A program made the translations under genes and the position numbers. A stretch of 64,000 nucleotides of DNA. It comes from Acetivibrio mesophilus. Its GTDB lineage: Bacteria > Bacillota > Clostridia > Acetivibrionales > Acetivibrionaceae. The DNA lies in assembly GCF_004102745.1 (NCBI RefSeq), contig NZ_RLII01000012.1, forward strand, positions 31,362-95,361, read 5' to 3'. Shown one piece after another: positions 16,239 through 26,673 of this stretch (within the stretch, counting starts at the first letter, position 1; each line of letters opens with the position of its first letter). Below the pieces are notes generated by a model. That model made no database searches and was not told where the DNA came from. It worked only from the letters and a program-made list of their open reading frames with translations.

Positions 16239-17798
16239 CTACAGTCCAACTCTGTTAATTAGTATATCGTAAACCTCTGCCATTGTATTTATCATTTGTG
16301 CAGCTGCCGAATAAGCCTGGTAGTGCTTTACCAGATTCGCTACTTCCTCGTCCATGGACACCCCTGAGTCAGATAACCTCTGATTTGTAATCTGATTGAC
16401 CATATTTTTATGGTTTGACGAGAGCCTGATAGTCTGTTGGGAGTCTATCGCAAGAGTAGCAATTACAGACTTCATAAAATCCTCCGGCGCACCCTCTTTG
16501 AACATATGAACATTGTTTCTCATTTTTATGATACTGTTTATATTCTCAATATTTCCAATCTCGCCCGTAGTATCAGAAGTAGCAATATTCCTAGGATCAT
16601 CAATAATATCACTGCTTACAGTAAAATTTTTAGCAGTCATTTTTTCATAGCAGGCATCAATGTCTCCAGCAGCCATAAAATCAGCACTGGATACAGGTTT
16701 GTTGTCTGTACCGAACATGGTAAAAAATCTTATTCCTGTATTTCCGTTAGTACCATATCCATGGGCATGACCTGCTACATTTTCGTGCCCCACTATTCCT
16801 TCGTTAAATGCCTTTGCAAATGTCCTGACATACTCATTCAACTTCTTTATGTAAAAGGGTATGCCTTTATATTTTGGACTGCCATTCTCCCCGTCATTTC
16901 CATCCCTTACATCAAGAAGTCCGCGCAGCTCTCCGCCTCTAACACTAAGGCTGTTGCCATCTTCCCACTCCACCTCGTACAGGTTTGGGATATCCTCATT
17001 TTCATTCAGTTTATCGGCCCTTTGTCTGATACTGAGCTTATTGAGGTCAAAATTATCGACAAAAGCCTTTCCACTGATTGTAATCACCATACGCTTATCA
17101 TCTCTGCCATTGGGGAGTTTGCCCACCACTATTTCATTAACATCTATATTTACAAGACCAGAAAGACTGTCAATCAAAACTGTCCTTTGATCTCTTAGGT
17201 CATTTGCCGTATTGCCGTCCAGCTCAGAATTGTATATTTGCCTGTTCAACTGAGCAATCTGAGATCCCAGTGAATTTATCTCAGTAACAATTGTCTTAAC
17301 CTGGTTGTTTATGTCAAACTGAAGTTCTTCAAAATGGGATGCAATATTGTTAAAGTAGCGTGCCAAGGTTACTCCCTGTTCTTTTACCAAAGCTCTTACC
17401 GCATCGCTACCCGGATCCTTTGCAAGCTCCTGAAGAGAATTGTAAAAGCTGTTCATCACAGCATTAAAGCCGCTGTCCGATGGTTCATTAAATGTTACCT
17501 CCATATCGGCAAGAAGGGACTTTTTGGCTTTCCATTCTCCATAAGAAACATTTTCGCTCCAGTACTTATAATCCAGATATTCATCCCTTATTCTCTCAAT
17601 GGAACGTACTTCCGAACCCGTCCCAAGCATACCGGTTCCATTAAACAACGATATGGGATTCGATGCTGACTGAACCGCTACCTGTCGGGAATACCCCGGT
17701 GTATTGATATTATTAATATTGTGATTTATCACATCCATATTTCTTTGGGCTGTATACAATCCCCTTACTGCTACATTAAATCCAAAGAAGCTTGCCAT
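16239..17798 (-). CDS. flgK: Flagellar hook-associated protein 1, copy nearest flgL
   Basis: 519 residues. The N-terminal rod-type motif (NVAVRGLYTAQRNMDVINHN, INTPGYSRQVAV) and the C-terminal helix (GVSMDEEVANLVKHYQAYSAAAQ ... YDILINRVGL) are classic FlgK. It forms the first junction zone between hook and filament. It is one of two flgK genes lying 6 nt apart; they differ in the central domain, so they are diverged paralogs. Confidence 0.93.
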   Translation of the reverse strand: MASFFGFNVAVRGLYTAQRNMDVINHNINNINTPGYSRQVAVQSASNPISLFNGTGMLGTGSEVRSIERIRDEYLDYKYWSENVSYGEWKAKKSLLADMEVTFNEPSDSGFNAVMNSFYNSLQELAKDPGSDAVRALVKEQGVTLARYFNNIASHFEELQFDINNQVKTIVTEINSLGSQIAQLNRQIYNSELDGNTANDLRDQRTVLIDSLSGLVNIDVNEIVVGKLPNGRDDKRMVITISGKAFVDNFDLNKLSIRQRADKLNENEDIPNLYEVEWEDGNSLSVRGGELRGLLDVRDGNDGENGSPKYKGIPFYIKKLNEYVRTFAKAFNEGIVGHENVAGHAHGYGTNGNTGIRFFTMFGTDNKPVSSADFMAAGDIDACYEKMTAKNFTVSSDIIDDPRNIATSDTTGEIGNIENINSIIKMRNNVHMFKEGAPEDFMKSVIATLAIDSQQTIRLSSNHKNMVNQITNQRLSDSGVSMDEEVANLVKHYQAYSAAAQMINTMAEVYDILINRVGL

Positions 17799-17804
17799 AT
17801 CTCA

Positions 17805-19274
17805 TCACCTACCTACCAATCCCATTTTTGTAATAATTGTTTCCAACATATCATCTATAACGTTCATTGTCCTGGATGAAGCGCTGTAAGCAAATTTGTA
17901 CTTCATCATATAAGACATTTCTTCATCCATGGAAACTCCCATAATTGATTGTCTTTGCGAATCCGCCGAAGCCACGAGAGTCTTCTGGTTTTCGGCTGTC
18001 CTTTCCGCCTCAGATCCGCCAGTACCCACAATGAGTATTATGGTTTGATAATAGTCATCTAAACTTACAACACCACTTGTATCGGTAATTGCTCGAACAT
18101 CCCTCAAATTTGCAATGGCCAGTGCTATAGTGTTGTCGCCGCTAGCTCCGCTTTGAGATGCAACAATATTATCAAGGTCCACAAGGTTGTCATTCAGCTT
18201 TATATTTCCCATTTCCAATGGATACGCAGGATTTATTGCTGTAAAAAAATCCTCTCCGTCAGAAGGCGGAACCCCTAGAGTCTTACCGCTTTTATGGAGA
18301 TCATTCACCTGGGTAACCAGTGAATTAACAAGTACATTGAGCCGCATTTTCAAGTCAGATACAATATTTACCGAGCTCGCAACTGCCGTTGAGGTAGGGT
18401 CAGTAATCCCTTCAATCGAGCCAGAAACATCTCCTCTTGACTCCATAAGTCCTTTGAGAATACCGCCTCTTATGGGGATTTCGATATCCATTCCTTCAAT
18501 TTGAGGCACATAAAACATTTTGTTTGTTGCGCTCTTTCCTGCAACAAGGTTCATGTGCTCACCCTTTGATACTAGAAAATATCCCCCAAGGGTTACCTCT
18601 ACATCACCGTTCTGCTTCTCAGTGAATTCAAAATTTGCAATCTTTGAAAGGTTGTCCAGCAGCAAATTTCTCTGGTCTCGGTAGTCATTTGCATTGTCCC
18701 CGCAAACTTCTTCCTGCATTATTTTAACGTTTAAGTCCGCTATTTGACTTGTTATTATATTTATCTCTTTTATTCTCACCAATATTTCTTGGTTAAGGTC
18801 CTCTTGCAACTTGTCCAGCTGGGAACCCAAATGATTTATTTGATGTACAAGAGCTTCTGCTCTCTGTCTCACCAAAGCCCTTACAGTAAGGCTATCCGGT
18901 TCCTTCGAAAGCTCCTGCCATGAATCCCAGAACTGATTTAAAACGTTTTGCAATCCATCTCCCATAGGATCTCCAAGAATGGTCTGAACCTCTTGAAAGG
19001 TTTTGCTTCTTGTCTCCCAGTATCCAAAGCTAGTATTCTCATTTCTATAAATATTGTCTAAAAACAGATGTCTTATCTGCCTGGTTTCTTGAATGCTTGC
19101 ACCAAGCCCAAGCTGATAATTTACACAATTCTGATATGGACCTGTAGTAATCATTGCCTGCTGCCGCGCATAGCCTTTTGTATTTACGTTGGAAATATTA
19201 TGCCCGGTTACTGACAAAGCACGCTCGTTTACATGCATTCCGGATCTTGCAATTTCTAAGCCAGCGAAACCCAA
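17805..19274 (-). CDS. flgK: Flagellar hook-associated protein 1, first copy
   Basis: 489 residues starting with TTG at 19274 (GGAGGCGA upstream). It has GLEIARSGMHVNERALSVTG, NTKGYARQQAM, and at the end MGVSMDEEMSYMMKYKFAYSASSRTMNVIDDMLETII. Both flgK genes have intact ends for axial-protein assembly. Tandem flgK genes occur in some Clostridia; the second may be a specialised junction protein. Confidence 0.92.
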   Translation of the reverse strand: MGFAGLEIARSGMHVNERALSVTGHNISNVNTKGYARQQAMITTGPYQNCVNYQLGLGASIQETRQIRHLFLDNIYRNENTSFGYWETRSKTFQEVQTILGDPMGDGLQNVLNQFWDSWQELSKEPDSLTVRALVRQRAEALVHQINHLGSQLDKLQEDLNQEILVRIKEINIITSQIADLNVKIMQEEVCGDNANDYRDQRNLLLDNLSKIANFEFTEKQNGDVEVTLGGYFLVSKGEHMNLVAGKSATNKMFYVPQIEGMDIEIPIRGGILKGLMESRGDVSGSIEGITDPTSTAVASSVNIVSDLKMRLNVLVNSLVTQVNDLHKSGKTLGVPPSDGEDFFTAINPAYPLEMGNIKLNDNLVDLDNIVASQSGASGDNTIALAIANLRDVRAITDTSGVVSLDDYYQTIILIVGTGGSEAERTAENQKTLVASADSQRQSIMGVSMDEEMSYMMKYKFAYSASSRTMNVIDDMLETIITKMGLVGR

Positions 19275-19293
19275 ATATATCGCCTCCAGACGC

Positions 19294-19794
19294 TTATAAT
19301 TTTATATCAAAGTAGTTCTTTTTCTTGTTATCGGCCACTTGCCCTGCTTTGCTGTAATTATTTCCTTCCGCACTAATACTGGATAAAATATTTATCGAAA
19401 AATCAATGAAATCAATTGAGTTCTTTATTAATTTGGAATTAATTTCATTGATATTCTTAATTTCCCCAATAATCGAAGATAGATATTCTTTGTGTTCCTT
19501 AAGCCTATCAGCCTGCTTTTTGTCCACATGTTTTTCCAACTCCGATACCGTCATTTCCGAAGGATTAACTCCAATGGCATCAGATATTTCAGCCACAAGA
19601 CTTTCCCTAGATTCTTCCAGCTTTCCAATTTTAAATATTAGGGATTGCTCCAGATTTGTAATATTCTCAAGCTCATTAACTTTCCCTTTAACAATTACAT
19701 CGGTTTTATTCTTCGAAATTTCAAGAATGTCTTCATATATTTTTGATTCCTGCAAAAGTACATCCATTAAATCATTTATCAACTGGTCGTTCAT
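19294..19794 (-). CDS. flgN: Flagellar export chaperone FlgN
   Basis: About 166 residues, all-helical, starting MNDQLINDLMDVLLQESKIYEDILEISKNKTDVIVKG, the usual FlgN start. FlgN is the cytoplasmic chaperone for FlgK and FlgL, which are encoded immediately downstream. I choose the ATG at 19794 (AAAGGGGTG upstream) rather than a GTG three codons earlier. Confidence 0.88.
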   Translation of the reverse strand: MNDQLINDLMDVLLQESKIYEDILEISKNKTDVIVKGKVNELENITNLEQSLIFKIGKLEESRESLVAEISDAIGVNPSEMTVSELEKHVDKKQADRLKEHKEYLSSIIGEIKNINEINSKLIKNSIDFIDFSINILSSISAEGNNYSKAGQVADNKKKNYFDIKL

Positions 19795-19919
19795 ATTGTA
19801 CACACCCCTTTGGTCTGTAAATCGTTGAATTCATACATTTTGCATAAGAGCCTGAATAAATTTATTGCGGGACAACTCGGAACTTCCTTTCCTAATTACC
19901 CCGCAAACACCAAATCATC

Positions 19920-20207
19920 CTAAGCCTTTCCGTCTATTATTGACTTTAGAATCTTATCTGCGATATCCTCTTCTGTGACTTTGTAAGCACCCGTTTCAAG
20001 CTTTTGTGTCAATTCCTCCACTCTGTCCTTTCGTATGTCCGGTATGTCTTTTAATGCTTTCATTGCTGTCTGAATGTCTTTTGCCTGATTTGAAATGGAT
20101 ACTACATCTTTTTTCCCAGTCACATTATCTGTCTTCTCCATCTTGCTTATGTTTCTGCGGCTATCATAAATGCCCGAAACCTTTGGGACCCCCTCCCAGA
20201 TTTTCAT
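19920..20207 (-). CDS. flgM: Anti-sigma-28 factor FlgM
   Basis: About 95 residues. The C-terminal half (KDVVSISNQAKDIQTAMKAL, DIRKDRVEELTQKLETGAYKV, ADKILKSII) matches the sigma-28 binding helices of FlgM. It holds the flagellin sigma factor inactive until hook completion allows FlgM export. The ATG at 20207 fits the AAGGTGA site better than an upstream GTG at 20216. A 228-nt AT-rich gap upstream probably holds a promoter, though I cannot assign one with confidence. Confidence 0.88.
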   Translation of the reverse strand: MKIWEGVPKVSGIYDSRRNISKMEKTDNVTGKKDVVSISNQAKDIQTAMKALKDIPDIRKDRVEELTQKLETGAYKVTEEDIADKILKSIIDGKA

Positions 20208-20435
20208 AACTACCACTCACCTTCATAAAAATCTTTCTATATTAACACTTAAAGTATTAACTTTATCATTGGTTTCTATATTCTTTCTCTCATTAATAAT
20301 ATCGTCATTTAAAATATTTAATTAATAAATAAATATTACTATTATCAAGTACAATATTAAGCTTAATACAGTTGTACAGGACATTAAAACTCTATCGAGT
20401 GTATAATATTGTCAACCTAACAGCTTTTAACATTA

Positions 20436-20870
20436 CTAATCTGAATTCCATTTATCGTATTTATTTAGGTATTTCATTCCCACTGACTTCTTTTTGCTGG
20501 TATCGTCGGGTATCGACTTATTCATTTCTTCTGTAGTGGACTTTAATCCGTCGGTAAGCTCCCTGGAGCATTCATTGCAAAACCGTCCTGTATTTATGGA
20601 TTTGCCGCATCTCTCACACTCTAGTACCACGTTGCCATCGCCGCCAACAATCTCAAGCCTGCCTTCCCTCAAATAGCCTTTTATTTTCGGCACACTAATT
20701 TCCAGCGCATTAGACACCTCAATAATCGAAGCTTTGGGATGTTCATAAAGATATTCCTTTACTTTTTTGAATTCCTCATCATCCTGTCTTTTACAATCAT
20801 GGCAAATAGGCCGACCTCCGATATAGTTGAAAAGCCTACCACACCGTCTGCAGTTCCTTACATCCGGCAT
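20436..20870 (-). CDS. YvyF-like flagellar operon zinc-ribbon protein
   Basis: About 144 residues from ATG 20870 (AGGAGGAA upstream). The N-terminus MPDVRNCRRCGRLFNYIGG with CHDC forms a zinc ribbon; a second set, CERCGKSINTGRFCNEC, lies near residue 90; between them is a helix-turn-helix-like segment ASIIEVSNALEISVPKIKGYLREG. This layout matches the TIGR03826/YvyF family that sits upstream of flgM in Firmicutes. It may bind DNA, but a role has not been firmly shown. Confidence 0.82.
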   Translation of the reverse strand: MPDVRNCRRCGRLFNYIGGRPICHDCKRQDDEEFKKVKEYLYEHPKASIIEVSNALEISVPKIKGYLREGRLEIVGGDGNVVLECERCGKSINTGRFCNECSRELTDGLKSTTEEMNKSIPDDTSKKKSVGMKYLNKYDKWNSD

Positions 20871-20980
20871 ACCAATTCCTCCTAGCCTAATAATATCACG
20901 AAGTGTCAATCCACAAAGCAGTATCAAATATCCTTGTGATATATATTTCGGCATTTTGTCCATAGAATTTAACTATATCC

Positions 20981-21649
20981 CTAATTCCTTCTTCCGGATG
21001 CAATAACAGCTGTCACAATTTTTTTAGCTCCTGCCTCTTTCAACACTCTGCTGCATTCGTTTAATGTCGTACCGGTAGTCAAAATATCATCCACCAGAAA
21101 CATTGCCCTGCCTTCAACTTTTGATGCATTGGTTACCTTAAAAGCATCCTTTACGTTTATAAATCTGTCATCCCTCTGCAAAAGGCTCTGACTGTGGGTA
21201 TTCTTAACCCTTGCCAAAAGCTTGGACTCATTCTTTATTCCCAGTTCCCGGCTAAGCTGGCGAGCTATAAGGTAAGATTGATTGTATCCACGGCTTCGCT
21301 CCCTTTCCGGATGAAGAGGAACGCTTAAAATCATGTCAAATTTCTGCCACTGGGTCAATTCCTTTATTCTCTGTGCCAAAAGTCGTGCAAAGGTTCTATA
21401 ATAAGAAGGCTTGTTATAAAACTTATATCTTCTTATGGCTTCCTTTATAATACCGCTGTAATCGCATACACAGATAACACTATCATAGTAGTTAAATCTA
21501 CCTCCCGGATTAATGCTTGCTCCTTCCTTAAAGCTAATCTGTTCATAGCATTCTTTGCATATTTCTATTTCGGTCTTTGTATTTAAAATCGTCCTGCAGA
21601 ATATACACTTAGGTGGAAATATGAGATTTATAATCCAGTTTATCATCAT
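20981..21649 (-). CDS. comF: ComF family phosphoribosyltransferase-like protein
   Basis: About 222 residues. An N-terminal zinc motif (CIFCRTIL ... CKECYEQI) is followed by a type I phosphoribosyltransferase domain with FLVDDILTTGTTLNECSRVLKEAG near the C-terminus. ComFC proteins act in natural DNA uptake. The gene starts right at the recD2 stop (ATG 21649, GGTGAAG upstream). Competence is not proven in this group; position next to recD2 and flagellar genes is common. Confidence 0.9.
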   Translation of the reverse strand: MMINWIINLIFPPKCIFCRTILNTKTEIEICKECYEQISFKEGASINPGGRFNYYDSVICVCDYSGIIKEAIRRYKFYNKPSYYRTFARLLAQRIKELTQWQKFDMILSVPLHPERERSRGYNQSYLIARQLSRELGIKNESKLLARVKNTHSQSLLQRDDRFINVKDAFKVTNASKVEGRAMFLVDDILTTGTTLNECSRVLKEAGAKKIVTAVIASGRRN

Positions 21650-21651
21650 CT

Positions 21652-23871
21652 TCACCAGCCCGTTCCAATAATACATTTTTTAAGCTTCTCAGCTAAGTCT
21701 GAGTTCCTTTTTGTTTCACGGTCGTTCATAATCATCTCAACCAAAAAATCCCTATTACCCACAAGTATTACCAGCTCCCTTGCTCTTGTAATTGCAGTAT
21801 ACAAAAGATTCCTGGTCATTAGCACCGAAGGTCCGGGGAATATCGGAAGTATCACTACAGGAAACTCACTTCCCTGACTTTTATGGATAGTAATAGCGTA
21901 AGCCGGTTCCAATTCGTCTAAAATTGTAAAATCATATCCGACAAGCCTTTCATCATCAAAGCAAACCTTTATTTTTTGCTCATCATCATCTATTTCAACT
22001 ATAACCCCCATATCACCGTTAAATACACCTGTCCCCTCCTGATTTGGGTCATTGATTTTTTCCCACTTGAGGTTATAGTTGTTCTTTATTTGCATTACCC
22101 GGTCACCTTCGCGGAATACATAGTCCCTGAAGGTCTTTTGCTTCTTTTGCTTGTCTTCAGGATTCAAAACCTTCTGAAGCTCAATGTTAAGATTTCCAAC
22201 TCCAACTGTACCCTTTCTCATCGGTGTCAGTACCTGTATCTGCTTCATGGGATCATATCCGTAGGTATCGGGTATCCTTCTTATACAGAGGTCAACTACA
22301 GCTCTTGAAATATCCCCCTGAGAATTCCTCGTTACAAAGAAAAAATCTTTATCCCGGTCATTTAATACAGGGCTCTCACCACGGTTTATCCTGTGGGCAT
22401 TGACAACTATCATACTCTCCTCGGCCTGCCTGAATATCTCTGATAATTTTACGGTCTTAATCATCTCACTTCTAATAATATCCATAAGAACATTCCCCGC
22501 ACCTACCGAAGGCAGCTGATCCACATCCCCAACAAGTATAAGCCTTGTCCCGCAAGCAATAGCCTTAAGCAAGTGATTCATAAGAATTATATCCACCATG
22601 GACATCTCGTCGATTATCACCACATCGGCCTCTATAGGATTCTCTTCTGTCCTCATAAATACAAGCTCATCCTCATTTGCCGTATATCCGATTTCAAGGA
22701 GCCTGTGAATGGTCTTTGCTTCATAGCCCGTTGCATCAGACATTCTCTTTGCCGCCCTGCCTGTCGGAGCTGCCAGAGCAAATTCATATCCTTCACTTCT
22801 AAGAAGGCTTATAATGCTTTTAATTATGGTTGTCTTACCTGTGCCCGGGCCTCCGGTTATGACAAGCACTCCATTAATCATTGCTTCAAGGATAGCTTCC
22901 TTTTGCTTGTCCGCAAGTATTATGCCTTCTTTTTTCTGAACCGATTTTATCCTTTCTTCAAAGTCTCCCAAATTACCGTTGAATCTAATACGGGAAAGCT
23001 CTACAAGCTTTTTGCATACTCCCAACTCCGCATTGTAAAATGCACTCAAGTATATCCTCGATATACCGTCATTTCTCTCCACATACACCGACTTATTTAG
23101 CACAAGGGAAATAAGAGCATCTTCTATGCTTTCAATGTTTATATTCAGAAGTTTTGATGTATAATCCTTCAGCACTTCTTCCTCAATAAAGGTATGGCCC
23201 CCTGATGCCGCCTGGGAAAGCACGTATTTAATACCGCTGGAAATTCTATATTTCGAGTAAGGATCAATCCCAAGGCTTTTGGCTATGCCGTCGGCTGTCT
23301 TAAAGCTTATACCGAAAATCTCATCTGAAAGCCGATAAGGGTTTGTTCTGATTTCTTCTATTGTATCGGGCCCGAAAGCCTTGTAAATCTTTGCAGAATA
23401 AGTGGGGCTAATGCCATATTCTTGCAAAAACAACACAACATCCCGAAGGCCTCTTTGCTCTTCAAAGGCCTGTCCTATTTTCAAAGCCTTTTCCATATTG
23501 ATGCCCTTTATTTCAGAAAGTCTCTGGGGATGATGGCTTATAATATGAAGAGCTTCATCTCCAAACTTTTTTACAATCTTTTTCGCAGTTGCAGGTCCCA
23601 CGCCTTTGATAAGCCCCGATGCAAGATACTTCTCTATAGCCTCTGTTGTCTGTGGAAGCAGCTTTTCATATAGCTCCACTTTAAGCTGTTCGCCATAGTC
23701 GGGGTGGGTAACCCACTTACCCGAAACCTTCAGCGTTTCCCCCACATTTACAAAAGGCATGTAACCTACAGCAGTAATGACCTCTTTATCGTTTTTTATC
23801 TCACAAACGGTATATCCGTTGTCTTCATTGGAAAAAATAATTTCTTCAATGGTGCCTTCAATAGTGACCAA
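21652..23871 (-). CDS. recD2: RecD2-type ATP-dependent DNA helicase
   Basis: About 739 residues. N-terminal OB-like domain (EGTIEEIIFSNEDNGYTVCE), helix-hairpin-helix repeats (GLIKGVGPATAKKIVKKFG), then SF1B helicase motifs: Walker A ITGGPGTGKTTIIKSI, Walker B VVIIDEMSMVD, VGDVDQLPSVG, and a C-terminal AITIHKSQGSEFPVVILP and LLYTAITRARELVILVG. It unwinds DNA 5'-3' in repair and acts without RecBC. The start is probably TTG 23871 (AAGGTGG six nt upstream) rather than GTG 23880. Confidence 0.93.
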   Translation of the reverse strand: MVTIEGTIEEIIFSNEDNGYTVCEIKNDKEVITAVGYMPFVNVGETLKVSGKWVTHPDYGEQLKVELYEKLLPQTTEAIEKYLASGLIKGVGPATAKKIVKKFGDEALHIISHHPQRLSEIKGINMEKALKIGQAFEEQRGLRDVVLFLQEYGISPTYSAKIYKAFGPDTIEEIRTNPYRLSDEIFGISFKTADGIAKSLGIDPYSKYRISSGIKYVLSQAASGGHTFIEEEVLKDYTSKLLNINIESIEDALISLVLNKSVYVERNDGISRIYLSAFYNAELGVCKKLVELSRIRFNGNLGDFEERIKSVQKKEGIILADKQKEAILEAMINGVLVITGGPGTGKTTIIKSIISLLRSEGYEFALAAPTGRAAKRMSDATGYEAKTIHRLLEIGYTANEDELVFMRTEENPIEADVVIIDEMSMVDIILMNHLLKAIACGTRLILVGDVDQLPSVGAGNVLMDIIRSEMIKTVKLSEIFRQAEESMIVVNAHRINRGESPVLNDRDKDFFFVTRNSQGDISRAVVDLCIRRIPDTYGYDPMKQIQVLTPMRKGTVGVGNLNIELQKVLNPEDKQKKQKTFRDYVFREGDRVMQIKNNYNLKWEKINDPNQEGTGVFNGDMGVIVEIDDDEQKIKVCFDDERLVGYDFTILDELEPAYAITIHKSQGSEFPVVILPIFPGPSVLMTRNLLYTAITRARELVILVGNRDFLVEMIMNDRETKRNSDLAEKLKKCIIGTGW

Positions 23872-23975
23872 TGCATCCACCTTATTCTTTGTATATTTAG
23901 AGAATTACATATTTAAGTATACCTTATATATAATGTTTAGAAAAGAACGAGGATAAATATTCATATTTGGATTTG

Positions 23976-24380
23976 CTATGTATTCCTCCTTTTTGCATGC
24001 TCTAAGATAGTGTTATTATCACCCGTTTCTTCAAAATATCTGAATATCAGTTCCTTCTCACTTTTCCTTAGTACCTCAAGGCACTCATAATCCTTTTCCA
24101 ACTTCCTGAGAATATCCATTGTATCATCATTAGAGTCCATATCGAGAACTAAGAGCTTCCCCTCCGGCATAAGCTTTCTAATAAAATCCCTGGGCAAAAC
24201 GTTTCTTAATACTCCTTCAATGGTCTCCCCCTGATTCTTGACAATCAGCACAAGCTTTACCTGAGAGTTTCTATAGCCCTTATTATGCTGTTTTATAGAT
24301 ATTAGAATTTCATGTATAAGTGTCATGAGTCCATAAGCCGCAAGGACACATGTAAGTACTTCAAAGATAACCTCCATCAT
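23976..24380 (-). CDS. Membrane-anchored protein, function unknown
   Basis: 134 residues. Residues 4-27 form one hydrophobic segment (VIFEVLTCVLAAYGLMTLIHEIL); the remainder is cytoplasmic-type and charged. The stretch KLVLIVKNQGETIEGVLRNVL followed by LLVLDMDSNDDTMDILRKLE resembles the nucleotide-binding strands of family 2 glycosyltransferases, but the protein is too short for a working enzyme. I cannot name a function. It stands alone between recD2 and metK. Confidence 0.65.
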   Translation of the reverse strand: MMEVIFEVLTCVLAAYGLMTLIHEILISIKQHNKGYRNSQVKLVLIVKNQGETIEGVLRNVLPRDFIRKLMPEGKLLVLDMDSNDDTMDILRKLEKDYECLEVLRKSEKELIFRYFEETGDNNTILEHAKRRNT

Positions 24381-24506
24381 AGTAAAACACCTCCAATTAT
24401 CAGTCTATGAAGCAGACTATGCAACTGTTACTGGTGTTTACCTAAATAAAAGCTTAGGACATCGAGTTCCTTCTCTTTTGCCTCTTTCATTTCATTCCAA
24501 GAGGCC

Positions 24507-24551
24507 AAAAAAAGCCAAAGCAGACAATTCTATCGTCCGCTTTGACTTTTT
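24507..24551 (-). terminator. Terminator after metK
   Basis: On the minus strand AAAAAGTCAAAGCGGAC pairs (with G-U pairs) with GTCTGCTTTGGCTTTTT across a 9-nt loop, followed by T residues. It lies about 60 nt past the metK stop. Confidence 0.85.
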
Positions 24552-24611
24552 GATGTATACCTTTTTTACAGTTCATCTTAAGATTTTTATTTTTCAGTAA
24601 GCGTTTAAAAT

Positions 24612-25805
24612 TTAAATTTCCTGCGCTTCTCTTCTTAAGTCATCAGCCTTGTCAGTCTTCTCCCAAGGAAGTTCAACGTCAGTCCTTCCAAAGTGTCCGT
24701 AAGCTGCTGTCTGCTTGTAAATCGGTCTTCTTAAGTCAAGGCTCTTAATGATTCCCGCAGGCCTTAGGTCGAAATGCTTGTTCACCAAGCTTTCAATTTT
24801 CTCTTCAGGAATAGTTCCGGTGCCAAAGGTGTCTACTCTGACAGAAACCGGTCTTGCCACACCTATTGCATACGCCAACTGCACTTCACACTTTTTAGCA
24901 AGTCCTGCCGCCACTATATTCTTGGCTACATAACGGGCAGCATACGCAGCTGAACGGTCAACCTTTGTGGGGTCTTTTCCGGAAAATGCTCCACCGCCGT
25001 GTCTTGCATAGCCTCCATAAGTATCTACGATTATTTTTCTTCCGGTGAGGCCGGAATCTCCCTGCGGACCGCCAACCACAAACCTTCCTGTAGGATTAAC
25101 GAGGTATTTGGTGTTGCCATCCAAAAGATTGGCCGGTATAACAGGCTTTATAACATGTTCAATGATATCTCTTTCTATAGTATCGTGATCCACTTCCGGA
25201 CCATGCTGTGTGGAAATAAGTACTGTATCCACCCTTACAGGCCTGTCCCCGTCATATTCAACAGTAACTTGGGACTTTCCGTCAGGTCTTAAGTAATTCA
25301 ATGTTCCGTTTTTCCTAACGACACTTAACCTCATGGCAAGCTTATGGGCCAATGAAATAGGCATTGGCATGAGTTCCGGCGTCTCGTCGCATGCAAAGCC
25401 GAACATCATTCCCTGATCGCCCGCTCCTATAGCTTCAATCTGCTCATCGCTCATTTCTCCTGTCTTTGCTTCAAGGGCCTTATCAACTCCCATAGCTATA
25501 TCAGGAGACTGCTCGTCAATTGAAGTCAGAACTGCACACGTATCACAGTCAAATCCATACTTTGCTCTATCATAACCTATTTCTCGAATTGTATTTCTTA
25601 CAATCTTCGGTATATCAACATAACACTGCGTTGTTATTTCACCGGCTACCAAAACAAGGCCTGTAGTAACAGAAGTCTCACATGCTACTCTTGCCATAGG
25701 ATCCTGTGAAAAAATTTCGTCCAAAACGGCATCGGAGATCTGATCGCATATTTTATCGGGATGTCCCTCTGTAACAGATTCCGATGTAAATAGTTTTCTT
25801 GCCAT
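24612..25805 (-). CDS. metK: S-adenosylmethionine synthetase
   Basis: 397 residues with the family signatures [31 protein letters not shown], and [19 protein letters not shown]. It makes S-adenosylmethionine from methionine and ATP, the cofactor needed by the many methyltransferases and radical SAM enzymes of this window. ATG 25805 follows AGGAGGT. A SAM-I riboswitch precedes it, so its product shuts off its own transcription. Confidence 0.98.
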   Translation of the reverse strand: MARKLFTSESVTEGHPDKICDQISDAVLDEIFSQDPMARVACETSVTTGLVLVAGEITTQCYVDIPKIVRNTIREIGYDRAKYGFDCDTCAVLTSIDEQSPDIAMGVDKALEAKTGEMSDEQIEAIGAGDQGMMFGFACDETPELMPMPISLAHKLAMRLSVVRKNGTLNYLRPDGKSQVTVEYDGDRPVRVDTVLISTQHGPEVDHDTIERDIIEHVIKPVIPANLLDGNTKYLVNPTGRFVVGGPQGDSGLTGRKIIVDTYGGYARHGGGAFSGKDPTKVDRSAAYAARYVAKNIVAAGLAKKCEVQLAYAIGVARPVSVRVDTFGTGTIPEEKIESLVNKHFDLRPAGIIKSLDLRRPIYKQTAAYGHFGRTDVELPWEKTDKADDLRREAQEI

Positions 25806-25891
25806 TTAGGTTACCTCCTTATTAATTTTTTCCCTTACAGTTAAGTCAACAAAGCCTTACTGAAACTTATCTATAATCCAACAAAATACAT

Positions 25892-26040
25892 AAAAAAACC
25901 TCTTTTACAAAAAGAGGATTCTATTCTTATCCTCATCTGTCAGGACTTGTACTTCCTGTAGGAATTGGCACCGATACAGTTAAGCCGGTTGCCGGGTTTC
26001 ATAGGGCCCATTCCCTCCACCTCTCTTGATAAGGTTACCT
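25892..26040 (-). promoter_or_regulatory. SAM-I (S-box) riboswitch with terminator
   Basis: The minus strand carries the S-box core: CTTATCAAGAGAGGTGGAGG, then GGGCCCTATGAAACCCGGCAACC, and the P3/P4 helices, ending in a CCTCTTTT/AAAAGAGG terminator hairpin with T7 (25892-25917). When SAM binds, the terminator forms and metK transcription stops. It lies 86 nt upstream of the metK start. Confidence 0.95.
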
Positions 26041-26137
26041 GTATTATTTTGTCATAGTATAATGTATCATATACCTGATATTTAGTCAATAAATATGAAA
26101 TTTTTTCTTAATATAAATTTTCCCCTAAGATTTTACA

Positions 26138-26542
26138 CTAAATACTATCGGATTTTTTATATACCTTGTCCCTGAAATTTTGAGATATTACTATATACCT
26201 CTCATGAGATCCCTCTCCGATTTTTTCGACACCGTCAAAAGCTTCCACCTTAAAGGTAAGCTTCCTTCCTTCAACAGCTATTAACTCTGCAGAAGCCTTT
26301 ACCTTCATTCCCATAGGTGTACCGGCCAAATGTTTAATGTTCACCGAAGTGCCGACAGTGGTATACCCTTTGGGCAAATGCAGTGATACCGCAGACAATG
26401 CTGCACGCTCCATCAAACCTATCATTGCAGGAGTAGCATAGACGTCCATATCACCGCTTCCATACTCTTCTGCCGTACTCTTATCCGAAACCCAAGTTTC
26501 AACAGATGCATTCAAACCAACTTTTAAGCTTACATTCTCCAT
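26138..26542 (-). CDS. Hot-dog thioesterase, fluoroacetyl-CoA thioesterase-like
   Basis: 134 residues with hot-dog features: YATPAMIGLMERAALSAVSLHLPKGYTTVGTSVNIKHLAGTP and a C-terminal beta strand set (VEGRKLTFKVEAFDGVEKIGEGSHERYIV). The T..E pattern and H..G..V strand match the FlK-like thioesterase group. The physiological acyl-CoA is not known. It is a single gene between ftsH and the metK riboswitch, with GAGAGGGAAG upstream of ATG 26542. Confidence 0.82.
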   Translation of the reverse strand: MENVSLKVGLNASVETWVSDKSTAEEYGSGDMDVYATPAMIGLMERAALSAVSLHLPKGYTTVGTSVNIKHLAGTPMGMKVKASAELIAVEGRKLTFKVEAFDGVEKIGEGSHERYIVISQNFRDKVYKKSDSI

Positions 26543-26673
26543 AGTTCTTCCCTCTCAGTCGAAAATTGAAAAATTTTTGAGTAATTAAAATTGCAGCCCA
26601 GTAATTTTTAACATAGCAAATTTCCGTTACGGGGCAATTGATATTATAACAAATACGGATGTAATAATAAAGT